Source of the DNA: Chitinophaga eiseniae
Lineage (GTDB): Bacteria > Bacteroidota > Bacteroidia > Chitinophagales > Chitinophagaceae
Direction: 5' to 3'
DNA: 64,000 nucleotides
Assembly (NCBI RefSeq): GCF_012641265.1
Contig: NZ_JABAHZ010000002.1
Coordinates: 806,001 to 870,000 of the forward strand
Made by a program: the position numbers and the translations under genes. Below, piece by piece: positions 1 to 8,145 of the stretch. Positions within the stretch are counted from its first letter, which is position 1. Every line of letters begins with the position of its first letter. A model generated the notes under the pieces. The model worked only from the letters and a program-made list of their open reading frames with translations. It was not told the origin of the DNA and did not search any database.

Positions 1-1481
1 TCCAGCGTTTGCTCCGGATGGTCGGTGGCAATGATCAGTATTTTGGCATCGGCTGCACCGGCGGCCGCCAACAAATCATACCGCGAAGCATCTCCATAAT
101 ATACTTTAATACCCAGGTTGTGCAGGGCATCTACCCGGTCGGAATCCAGGTCCAGGATGGTGGCGTTAATACCATTAGCCCGAAGGAAGCGCCCTGTCAT
201 ACTGCCAAAGCGGCCAAATCCTGCAATAATCACCGGGTGCTTTTCGGTAATTTCATCGGCTTCGCGCTCCGCCTTCACTTCTGAACGGGTGAAATGTGGT
301 TGTATCACTTTTTCATACAACAGCATAATCAGCGGTGTCAACGCCATACTAATAGCTACCACAGCGGTCATCATCGCCGTCATTTCACCACTTAACAGGC
401 GGGTCTGACTGGTAAATGATAACAGTACAAAGGCAAATTCTCCAATATCCGCCAGGGCAAAGGCAAACAATAGGTTCTGGTCTATATTTAGTTTAAATAT
501 CTTACCCAATACAAACAACACAATACCTTTTACGGTCATAATACCCACTACCAGTCCCATTATTAACCAGGGCTGTTCCAATATCAGCTTGAAGTCGATA
601 GAAGCGCCTACCGCAATAAAGAATAAACCCAGCAACAATCCTTTGAACGGTTCAATATCACTTTCCAGCTCATGCCGGTATTCACTGTTAGCCAGTACTA
701 CTCCGCCTAAGAAGGCACCCAGTGCGGAACTCAGGCCTACCAGGTTCATAAGTACAGCAATGGCCACCACCATCAGCAAGGCAGTGGCGGTAAATAATTC
801 CCTCACCCGCGTACGGGCTATTACCCGCATGATCGGCTGCACCAGGTACCTGCCGGCAATAATAATGATAGCAACGGCCCCTAAAACCACCAACGTTTGT
901 CCCCAGCCGGGTAGGTTATCCCGGAGAGAAGCACTATGCGAAGTACTTTCTGTAGCCACACTTCCTGCCAACAGCGGAAATATGGCCAGCATAGGGATTA
1001 CCGCAATATCCTGGAATAACAATACAGAAAACGCACTTTGTCCCGCAGCGGTACCCATCCACCCTTTTTCATTCAGCGTCTGTAATACAATAGCGGTGGA
1101 GGAAAGCGACAATATCATACCCAGGGCCAGCGAGTTATTTACCGGTTGCCCCAATAGTAGCGCAATTCCGGCAAGGGCGGCGGCACTCAGTACTACCTGC
1201 AGCCCTCCCAGTCCAAGTATGGAAGCCCGCAACCGCCATAGCAGTGCTGGCTCCAGTTCCATACCGATCAGGAACAACATCATCACCACGCCAAATTCTG
1301 CAAAGTGCATGATGTCTTCTCCTTCAGTACCTATAAAACCAAATACCGACGGGCCTATAATAATACCAGCCAATAGATAACCCAATACGGCGCCCAATCC
1401 CAATTTCTTAGCCAGGGGTACAAATACAATCGCTGCGGCCAGGTATACCATCGCCTGGAATAGTAATGAATGTTGATCCAT
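1..1481 (-). CDS. KefC/KefB-like K+/H+ antiporter with RCK domain (3' end cut off)
   Basis: Monovalent cation:proton antiporter of the CPA2 family, inner membrane. About 493 residues are visible from ATG 1481; the gene runs off the left edge. The N-terminal ~390 residues form about 12 hydrophobic helices (opening MDQHSLLFQAMVYLAAAIVF) and contain the Kef-type motif FQDIAVIP. From about residue 410 a Rossmann TrkA-N/RCK domain begins, with the dinucleotide motif GFGRFG and a following acidic LDLDSD. The start is one base after the stop of the upstream KefF-like gene, so the two are surely co-transcribed. In Escherichia coli the KefC/KefF pair releases K+ and acidifies the cytoplasm when electrophiles are present, gated by glutathione adducts; whether this organism makes glutathione cannot be judged here. 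The family call is firm, the gating ligand unknown. Confidence 0.93.
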   Translation of the reverse strand, partial: MDQHSLLFQAMVYLAAAIVFVPLAKKLGLGAVLGYLLAGIIIGPSVFGFIGTEGEDIMHFAEFGVVMMLFLIGMELEPALLWRLRASILGLGGLQVVLSAAALAGIALLLGQPVNNSLALGMILSLSSTAIVLQTLNEKGWMGTAAGQSAFSVLLFQDIAVIPMLAIFPLLAGSVATESTSHSASLRDNLPGWGQTLVVLGAVAIIIIAGRYLVQPIMRVIARTRVRELFTATALLMVVAIAVLMNLVGLSSALGAFLGGVVLANSEYRHELESDIEPFKGLLLGLFFIAVGASIDFKLILEQPWLIMGLVVGIMTVKGIVLFVLGKIFKLNIDQNLLFAFALADIGEFAFVLLSFTSQTRLLSGEMTAMMTAVVAISMALTPLIMLLYEKVIQPHFTRSEVKAEREADEITEKHPVIIAGFGRFGSMTGRFLRANGINATILDLDSDRVDALHNLGIKVYYGDASRYDLLAAAGAADAKILIIATDHPEQTL

Positions 1482-1482
1482 A

Positions 1483-2088
1483 TTATTGGGTTTGAGCGGG
1501 AAGTTGAAGTAATTGCGACAAGTTGCTGAGTCCCGCGATAACGCTCGGGTCAAACTCCGGACGCCGTAAGCGTTCCAGCACCTGTACCAGTTTTTGCGTT
1601 TCTGCTTTTATATCGGAAATATCTTCCCTGTGTACGCCATAAATCACATACGGGGCGGCGTAGTGCATATTACAGAGTTTGGCCGTTTGTATAAACGGCA
1701 ACAGGAAATCATGTATCGTATGGCCATGATGCCCGTCAGGTTGATAGGCATTTTCAGACCCGCCGGCACTGATAATATTACTGAAATATTTTCCCTGCAA
1801 GGCTTTCCCGGTATGGCCATATGCCCAGCCATGTTCCAGCACCAGGTCCATCCACTGCTTTACAATGGCTGGCGCACTATACCAGTAAAAGGGATGTTGC
1901 ATGAATATAATATCGTGTTGCTCCAGTAAGGCTTGCTCCCGCGCTATATTAATATCAAGGTCTGGGTATTGCTCATACAGATCGTTGATAGTAATGCCCG
2001 GTATGGTTTTAATGGCGCGCAGCAGCTGGGCATGCACCCTCGATTTCTCCAGGGCAGGATGTGCAAAATTGATCAGTACTCTGGCCAT
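1483..2088 (-). CDS. KefF-like NAD(P)H:quinone oxidoreductase (flavodoxin fold)
   Basis: A 201-residue protein of the NAD(P)H dehydrogenase/quinone reductase family (KefF, YheR, MdaB group). The start MARVLINFAHPALEKSRVHA shows the first beta strand and the FMN phosphate-binding region of this fold. The central WYSAPAIVKQWMDLVL and GYHG-like GHHGHTI segments fit the flavin-contacting loops. The length matches KefF. It lies directly upstream of the Kef antiporter with one base between stop and start. In E. coli KefF binds and activates KefC and is itself a flavin reductase; the same partnership is inferred here from gene order. It is downstream of the ClC gene by 40 bases on the same strand. 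Confidence 0.9.
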   Translation of the reverse strand: MARVLINFAHPALEKSRVHAQLLRAIKTIPGITINDLYEQYPDLDINIAREQALLEQHDIIFMQHPFYWYSAPAIVKQWMDLVLEHGWAYGHTGKALQGKYFSNIISAGGSENAYQPDGHHGHTIHDFLLPFIQTAKLCNMHYAAPYVIYGVHREDISDIKAETQKLVQVLERLRRPEFDPSVIAGLSNLSQLLQLPAQTQ

Positions 2089-2128
2089 TTTTTCTCATTA
2101 TAATTATAAAAATAGCCAACAAATATGG

Positions 2129-3979
2129 CTATCCTTCGGAATATTCCTGTAACAGCGACCGGTATTTATTCAGGATACTGGATTTAGAGATAAAACCAAC
2201 CAGCTGTTTATCCTGTACCACGGGCAGATTCCAGGCTTGTACCTCATCAAATTTCTTGATCACGCCGTTAATATTATCTTTCAGGTATACTTCCGCCGGA
2301 GGAGCCTTCATCAGTTTTTTCACCAGCACCCTATCATACAGCTCCGGGTTAAACATGATGGGGCGTATATCATCCAGGGTAATAATACCTTCAAACCGGT
2401 TTTGATCATTTACTACCGCAATAATATTCCGGTTTCCTTCTTTTATCAACTCAATTAATTCCCGTAAAGTAGCGCCAATATTGATTTGCTGTACATCTTT
2501 TTCAATCAGGTCGTCCATTTTCAGTAGCAGCAGAATATTGTTGTCGTGGGCCCGGGTAAATATTTTACCTTCTTTTGCCAGTTGTTTCAGTTCCGGGGAA
2601 AGTGGCGAAAACCATTTGGCCATCAGGTAAGAGATGGTGGAAACAATCATTAATGGAATAAAAAGATCATACCCCGAGCTGGATTCAGCTATCAGGAAGA
2701 TGGCGGTGAGCGGGGCATACATCACGCCGGCCATTACCCCACCCATGCCTACAATGACGAGGTTAGTGACCGGGATATCGGTGATACCCATTTGCTGGCA
2801 AACCATCGCGAAGAAAAAGCCCAGGAAGCCACCTGCGAATAAGGAGGGCGCAAAGTTACCGCCATTACCCCCGCTTTGAATGGTAACAGAGGCGGCTAAA
2901 GCTTTCAGTAAACAAACGCACCCGGTAAACACCACAATCATCCAGCTTTGAATAGGCAGGTAACGGAAAAAACTATTTTGCAGGATGGTTTCTCCATTGC
3001 CGGAGGCCAGCGACTTTACACTGGTATACCCCTCGCCAAACAGCGGAGGCATAGCCACACAAAGCGCTGATATTGCTACGCCTCCCAGGATGGCCCGCTG
3101 CAAGGCCGTCCACTTCAACCCATGAAAGAAGTGTTCAACCTTCTGTGAAATCACCACATAATAACGGGCATAGAACCCGCTCAATAAACCCAGCACCAGG
3201 TAAAAGGGGATATTATGATAGTTAAAGGCAACCCGCGACTCAAAGTGAAAAAGGGCTTCTTCCTGTAAAATGATCTTGGATAACAAACTACCACATACAG
3301 CCGCTACAATCAGCGGCATAAAATCGGAAAAAACCACCCCGGTGAGTAGAATTTCAAAAGCAAACATCATCCCCGCAATGGGAGCATTAAAGGCGGCGGC
3401 AATCCCGGCGGTAGCGCCAGCAGCCAGCAACAACGTACGTTCTTTATAATCCAGATGGTAGGTGCGGGCGTAATTAGCACCCAGGGCCGCACCAGTAACG
3501 GCTATCGGGCTTTCCAGCCCGGCAGATCCACCTAACCCTACCGTAATAGCGCTTTGTACGATCTGTGAGTACATTTTTACAGGCGGGATAAGACTGGAGT
3601 TCCGTGCTATTTCGTGTAAAATGGCAGGAATCCCTTTCCTGGACTGTCCTTTGAAAAACCAGATCACCATGAGGGTGGTCAATACAATTCCCAGGAAGGG
3701 AAATACCACGTAGAAAATTACCTGTGTGCTGAAATGCACCTTATTGGTAATAATATAATGAATGTAATGAACCAGGCTTTTTAATATGACTCCCGCAAGA
3801 CCTGCTGTACAGCCCACTAATATACCCGATAACAGGAGGAACTGGCTACGGTTCATCCGGGCATGAAGCCAATACAGCACCAGTTGGTAGCTCTTTACAC
3901 TTTTAAGACCATATTGCTGAAAATCTTTTTTAAAGCGAAAAAAGCTATGGTATTTCCGGAGGCGGTTAAATTGACTCAT
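2129..3979 (-). CDS. ClC-family chloride channel/transporter with CBS pair
   Basis: A 616-residue ClC protein. Residues ~40-440 hold the membrane domain with the family ion-path motifs: GLGGSAGLESP carries the external gating glutamate, and GGNGGNFAPS is the third selectivity loop. Residues ~475-610 form a pair of CBS domains, which in relatives bind adenine nucleotides and tune activity. The internal 'proton glutamate' of ClC exchangers (E203 of the E. coli protein, in IIEEM) aligns with isoleucine here (FAFEILL), as in many ClC channels, so passive anion flow is possible but unproven. The gene sits 16 bases after the transglutaminase-like gene and 40 before the KefF gene, in one same-strand run. 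Confidence 0.93.
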   Translation of the reverse strand: MSQFNRLRKYHSFFRFKKDFQQYGLKSVKSYQLVLYWLHARMNRSQFLLLSGILVGCTAGLAGVILKSLVHYIHYIITNKVHFSTQVIFYVVFPFLGIVLTTLMVIWFFKGQSRKGIPAILHEIARNSSLIPPVKMYSQIVQSAITVGLGGSAGLESPIAVTGAALGANYARTYHLDYKERTLLLAAGATAGIAAAFNAPIAGMMFAFEILLTGVVFSDFMPLIVAAVCGSLLSKIILQEEALFHFESRVAFNYHNIPFYLVLGLLSGFYARYYVVISQKVEHFFHGLKWTALQRAILGGVAISALCVAMPPLFGEGYTSVKSLASGNGETILQNSFFRYLPIQSWMIVVFTGCVCLLKALAASVTIQSGGNGGNFAPSLFAGGFLGFFFAMVCQQMGITDIPVTNLVIVGMGGVMAGVMYAPLTAIFLIAESSSGYDLFIPLMIVSTISYLMAKWFSPLSPELKQLAKEGKIFTRAHDNNILLLLKMDDLIEKDVQQINIGATLRELIELIKEGNRNIIAVVNDQNRFEGIITLDDIRPIMFNPELYDRVLVKKLMKAPPAEVYLKDNINGVIKKFDEVQAWNLPVVQDKQLVGFISKSSILNKYRSLLQEYSEG

Positions 3980-3995
3980 GTGGCAAATTTAACGA

Positions 3996-4904
3996 TCAGA
4001 GCTCAATGAGTGCATAAACTTTATCATTCATATAAGGACCGCCAGGGTGCCGGGCTGTATAGTCGAGGTTGATCCAATACTCCCCTTTCAGCTCATGGTA
4101 GTAGATTTCCTTTACGGCTGGTTTGGGGAAAAGCGTGATAATGGCTTGTTTGGCAATCTCAAAATCATTTTTATCGCCGCAATACAATTCCGGGTAGGCA
4201 TGTCCTTTTACCAGTACAATACGGCAGCGGGCGCCTATCGACTGCAGGCAGGACATCATTAGGATAGAATGGTCATCGCAATCGCCTCCCAGTCCGTTTT
4301 GTATGGTTTCCTGCGGAGTAGCAAAATATTCATCCCTGCGGGAGTCGAGTACATACTTGAAATGACTGTTGATATACCGGAATAGCGACAGAAATCGGGT
4401 AATTTTTCCGTATTTGTAAAAATATTCGTCGTAGTAGTCCAGGGAATGTTTTACCGAGAAGTTGCGGACAACGGAATCCTGTGAGTTAATTTTTTCCCGC
4501 ATGCCTCTCACGGTTTTGTCGCGGTAGCTTTCCACTCTCCTCGGATAAAGGCTGAGGATGTCCAGCTGTTTGCTGTCCTTTGCGTGGAGATTGCCCTGCA
4601 CCATTCCTTTATAATCATTCAATACGTTGGAAAAGGTATACCGGTCAGTAAACTTGTTGATCAGCAGTACTCCGGTCATTAGTAATACAACCGGAATGAT
4701 GAGGGGGCGGAATATCCAGCGGAGGAGGTATACTATTAAAAAGCTCACCACCACCGCTGCCAATAGGTCTATATGCCAGCCATTGGCTACCAGTGGCGGT
4801 GTGAAACGGTTTATGTAAGGAGCCAGTAACAGTAAGGTCAACAGACTCAATAAGTTGAACCCTATTTTTTGTACACTGGTATATTTGCTTTCGTCAATAG
4901 CCAT
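3996..4904 (-). CDS. membrane-anchored transglutaminase-like superfamily protein
   Basis: Predicted 302 residues from ATG 4904 (a TTG 12 bases upstream is less likely). The N-terminal ~100 residues hold two or three hydrophobic helices (SLLTLLLLAPYI, LLAAVVVSFLIVYLL, PLIIPVVLLMTGVLL), then a soluble domain. The papain-like transglutaminase triad can be read: Cys in GGDCDDHS (about residue 208), His in KGHAYPE, Asp in WINLDYTAR. Bacterial relatives are mostly cysteine proteases or amidases rather than cross-linking enzymes; the substrate here is unknown. The gene starts 33 bases after the stop of the NACHT-type NTPase and ends 16 bases before the ClC gene, so it is probably translated from the same message. 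The superfamily call is good, the function open. Confidence 0.85.
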   Translation of the reverse strand: MAIDESKYTSVQKIGFNLLSLLTLLLLAPYINRFTPPLVANGWHIDLLAAVVVSFLIVYLLRWIFRPLIIPVVLLMTGVLLINKFTDRYTFSNVLNDYKGMVQGNLHAKDSKQLDILSLYPRRVESYRDKTVRGMREKINSQDSVVRNFSVKHSLDYYDEYFYKYGKITRFLSLFRYINSHFKYVLDSRRDEYFATPQETIQNGLGGDCDDHSILMMSCLQSIGARCRIVLVKGHAYPELYCGDKNDFEIAKQAIITLFPKPAVKEIYYHELKGEYWINLDYTARHPGGPYMNDKVYALIEL

Positions 4905-4937
4905 TATGCTACGCAATAAAGCAAAATTATGCCATAA

Positions 4938-7535
4938 TCACCTCGCAAAATTTGAAACTGCTTGTTTAAAAGAGGTGCTTTTCCGGATGAGTTCTATTTG
5001 TTGCGCCGTATCATTTTTTTGTTTCTCCATCTGCAGTTGCTGATAGATTTTATTAAGCAGGCCAAAGTTCATCAGGGCGAGTACTTTGAAATCGAGCTTT
5101 TGTGCATTCTCTACGGCTGTTTCAGCAGTACGGATGGCTTTGTTGAATTCGTGTTCGTTGAAGTATACGCCGGCGTACAGCAGTTTTTGAACAGACTCCA
5201 TGTATTTACCGCCAAAATAGTCGGATGAATATTTTTTAATCACCTGGTCGGTATGCCGGCAAATGCGTGCGGCAGATGCAGTGTCTCCTAATCCCAGGTA
5301 GGCCTGTGCCTGCCAGCAGAGCAGCGTCAAACGCAGTGAATCTGTTTTGCGGTGCTGCAGGGAGGGATAGGTTTCAAATATCCGGGTGGTAAAGCTCAGC
5401 AGGTGTTCATGGTCATTCAGCAATGTAAATACGATGCCCATATTCCGGAATACCACTTCCTGCGGTTCTGTGATCGGTTTTTTACCACCGCCTGTCCAGT
5501 AACGGAAATAATTGTAGATTTTTTCTCTAATATCTTCGTTTATGATGCCAAACTTGAGGAATTCGTAAATGAACAGCTGGATTTCATAGGGTGTTACCCA
5601 CAGCTCGTCTTCAAATTCATCGGGGGCATATATTTTTTTAATATTATTCAGTTCAATTTCACATTGTTCAGCATCCAACTGGAGCAAGGCCATGGTAAAT
5701 AGTTTGCTCCTGATCTTGAGTTTATCTTCCCGGGCTTCTGCCAATCCTAATAACGCGGTAAGGACTTTACGTTTCCTGAAATGGATAAATTCATCACTGA
5801 TAAAGGGACCTATCGGATTCTTCTTGAAGAAGCCCGCCGGGAAGATGGATTTGAGTTCTCCTTGGTTATTGCCATCGTGCTGGTAGTGGAGTACGAGGTA
5901 TTCGAGCAGATGGGATTTTTCTATGTTGGATAATGGTAAATGCAGCATTTTGATGATGCCGTCTATCTGGGCATGGTTGATGGCGTAGCGGAGCAGCCAT
6001 CTGAACACGCCGATGCGATAGGGCGATTGTGGCAAATGCTCCAATATAGCCATGAGCAGCTGTTCATTGATTTCCTGGCCATTTTCTTTCAGGTAATGCA
6101 TGGCCACAAAATATTCCAGCAACATGGTATGGGCAAAGCGCACTTTTACATTGAACATGATCTCCTGGCTCAGGTTTTCTTCTACCAATATGTTATCTGC
6201 CAGCAATTCTTTATAGGCAGGAAACAGATCGGCATTCTGGGCCAGCAACAGGTTTTTATCCGTATAGATGCCTGTTCTGCCGAGATCCAGCAGGGTCAGT
6301 AATTTTTCAATGATTTTTATTTTGAACGAATTGCTTTGAGAGTTGAATACCCGATTTTGAATAAACCGGGAAACAATTTCAAATAAGCTGAGGTGTTCAT
6401 CTACAAATGTCTGATCGGGGCCGCTATTCAGCTGGCAGAACAGTTGCAGATAGTAGGGATATCGAAGTTTTTGCAGGAAGCTTTCGGAAAAGAGCCGCAC
6501 GGTAGCCGGGTCGAACTGGTGGTTATAAAGAATAGACTTTACCTCCTGTTCAGACAATTGCGGCATATTGATATTGGTTTCCTCATCCATTTCGGCGCCG
6601 AGGTACCAATAGCGGCGGAAAGCAGGGTATTGCTGTGAGTGCTGGAATATTTCTGCCCAGGTGCTGCTGCGGATGGAGAGGATCACTTTTACCCAGGGAT
6701 ATAAATCATTGGAATAAACGAAATCTTCCAGTTTAGAATATAATAGGCGGAGTTTTTCGCCTGCTACGGCAATTTCATCAAACCCGTCTATTATTAATAT
6801 AAGGCGTCCACCTTTTTTATCGAAGTGACTGGCGAAGTATTCCCGGAAGTTTTCACCGTTGCCGAGGTTCATCTGGTTGTCGAGCCAGGTGGATAGTGAA
6901 AACCCTTTCAGGAGGAGGCTGCCGGCCGCATGTGCATGGATAAACCAGCAAACATCCTGTTTGTAGCGGGCTTCTTTTCCGAACCAGCAATGTTCCGCCA
7001 GGTGTACGAGCGCCAGTGATTTCCCCCAGCCGGAAGGCGCAATCAGTGCGGTGGCCGCATAGTCGCTTTCCAGGAATTTCTCTATATGTGCGTTACAGAA
7101 GGGTCTGTGCACGGTATAAGGAAATGCAATTCCAGAGCGGTTCTTGAGGGTGAGCATGGTGTAATGGGAAACTGCGTCTGCCTTATTTTTAAGGTCAGAC
7201 CATTTACCACTGTCCAGTGCCGCAGCCGAGCTGGATGTGCCGGAGGACTTTGAAGTAGTATTTAATTTTCTATAGTGATGTTGCTGAAAATCTTCCCAGT
7301 CTTTATACTGACAATATTGCGAAAGTGTGTTCAGTGTATATCTGGAGAAGCTGTGTTGAGCAACAGCAAATCCGAATACCCTTTTGAGCGTAGTTTCGCT
7401 CACCAGTTTCGTAGTGTCATCCAATATGGACTGAGAGAGATGTTTGCAATCTCCTGGTAGCATGACTTCAACACCGAACCTGCGTAATACTTCATTCTGC
7501 AGGGTAATGATAAAGTCATAGGATAGATCAATCAT
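4938..7535 (-). CDS. STAND NTPase with NACHT-like domain and helical repeats
   Basis: Predicted 865 residues from ATG 7535 (a TTG nine bases upstream opens the same frame). Residues ~1-90 form a small helical domain with a TLKRVFGF motif and a YTLNTLSQYCQYKDWEDF stretch; I know this pattern from the N-termini of many Bacteroidota signalling proteins, without an assigned function. The NTPase core has Walker A APSGWGKS (~165), Walker B LILIIDGFDEIA (~248) and a following arginine-containing strand VILSIRSSTW, the order seen in NACHT/STAND ATPases. After ~residue 400 the chain is all-helical and TPR-like, the usual sensor part. STAND proteins switch between ADP and ATP forms on sensing a ligand; several bacterial ones act in phage defence. 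Nothing here proves that role. It heads the run with the transglutaminase-like, ClC and Kef genes. Confidence 0.82.
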   Translation of the reverse strand: MIDLSYDFIITLQNEVLRRFGVEVMLPGDCKHLSQSILDDTTKLVSETTLKRVFGFAVAQHSFSRYTLNTLSQYCQYKDWEDFQQHHYRKLNTTSKSSGTSSSAAALDSGKWSDLKNKADAVSHYTMLTLKNRSGIAFPYTVHRPFCNAHIEKFLESDYAATALIAPSGWGKSLALVHLAEHCWFGKEARYKQDVCWFIHAHAAGSLLLKGFSLSTWLDNQMNLGNGENFREYFASHFDKKGGRLILIIDGFDEIAVAGEKLRLLYSKLEDFVYSNDLYPWVKVILSIRSSTWAEIFQHSQQYPAFRRYWYLGAEMDEETNINMPQLSEQEVKSILYNHQFDPATVRLFSESFLQKLRYPYYLQLFCQLNSGPDQTFVDEHLSLFEIVSRFIQNRVFNSQSNSFKIKIIEKLLTLLDLGRTGIYTDKNLLLAQNADLFPAYKELLADNILVEENLSQEIMFNVKVRFAHTMLLEYFVAMHYLKENGQEINEQLLMAILEHLPQSPYRIGVFRWLLRYAINHAQIDGIIKMLHLPLSNIEKSHLLEYLVLHYQHDGNNQGELKSIFPAGFFKKNPIGPFISDEFIHFRKRKVLTALLGLAEAREDKLKIRSKLFTMALLQLDAEQCEIELNNIKKIYAPDEFEDELWVTPYEIQLFIYEFLKFGIINEDIREKIYNYFRYWTGGGKKPITEPQEVVFRNMGIVFTLLNDHEHLLSFTTRIFETYPSLQHRKTDSLRLTLLCWQAQAYLGLGDTASAARICRHTDQVIKKYSSDYFGGKYMESVQKLLYAGVYFNEHEFNKAIRTAETAVENAQKLDFKVLALMNFGLLNKIYQQLQMEKQKNDTAQQIELIRKSTSFKQAVSNFAR

Positions 7536-7544
7536 AGGGGACAA

Positions 7545-8145
7545 TAAAATGGATTTTCGAATTGTCGGTACATGTTTAAGTACGTATGCGATTTGCGTTT
7601 AGATTTAGAAAAATCCGAATGAACAAAATGAACAACAGATATTAAGCTGAATTATATATATTGATTTTTTTAATAAAATATTTATATGCTATGATTAATA
7701 TATGAATATCATATGTTAATATGGTTGACCCGGTATAATCGTGCTATCAACTGCTTCTATATATAATATTTTTTTATTCTGCGAAAAAATTAAATAATTC
7801 GAATTTTTTTTGAGGAAACTTGCTTTTCCATGCCCCAAGGCCCATTTAGCGGTTATCACGCATAAAATCGGTTTAGTTCAAATGAACAAAATGAACAGGA
7901 ATTTTTGATTTTGAACAAACTGAACCAGATCGCTGGAATGAACAAAAAGAGCCTTCGGTAAACCACCCCTTCAGTATACATTCGTAGCGTTTTTGTAACA
8001 ATACATTAACAAATCCCGCAAGGAGGCATACTAAAATTTTATCAACCAGTATCCTTCCCGTAGTATTTCCTAACCAGACTGCCGCCTATAGAGTTTTGTT
8101 GTAAAGCAATGAAACTGAACAATTATTGTCCAAATATTTGATGCT
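7545..8145. other. AT-rich divergent spacer with repeated TGAAC sites
   Basis: About 600 bases between the NTPase gene (leftward) and the adhesin gene (rightward). No plausible coding frame was seen. The sequence is strongly AT-rich, with a run of T/A tracts at about 7655-7810, and carries the repeated TGAACAAAATGAAC-type sites listed separately. Promoters for both flanking genes must lie here; I could not place a convincing TAnnTTTG box for either. Confidence 0.7.
7618..7950 (+). promoter_or_regulatory. repeated TGAACAAAATGAAC-type sites (candidate operators)
   Basis: The 17-mer AATGAACAAAATGAACA occurs at 7618-7634 and identically at 7881-7897. A diverged copy, TTGAACAAACTGAACCA, is at 7911-7927, and a half copy AATGAACAAAAAG at 7937-7949. 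Each full copy is itself two TGAACA units spaced nine bases apart, the pattern of a dimeric or tandem-binding regulator. All point the same way, within the NTPase/adhesin spacer. The binding protein is unknown. Confidence 0.5.

Noticed and set aside
589-1380. A 263-codon plus-strand frame opposite the Kef antiporter
   Set aside because: Low-complexity Ser/Ile/Ala composition and no motif; the minus strand encodes an unmistakable Kef protein in the same bases.
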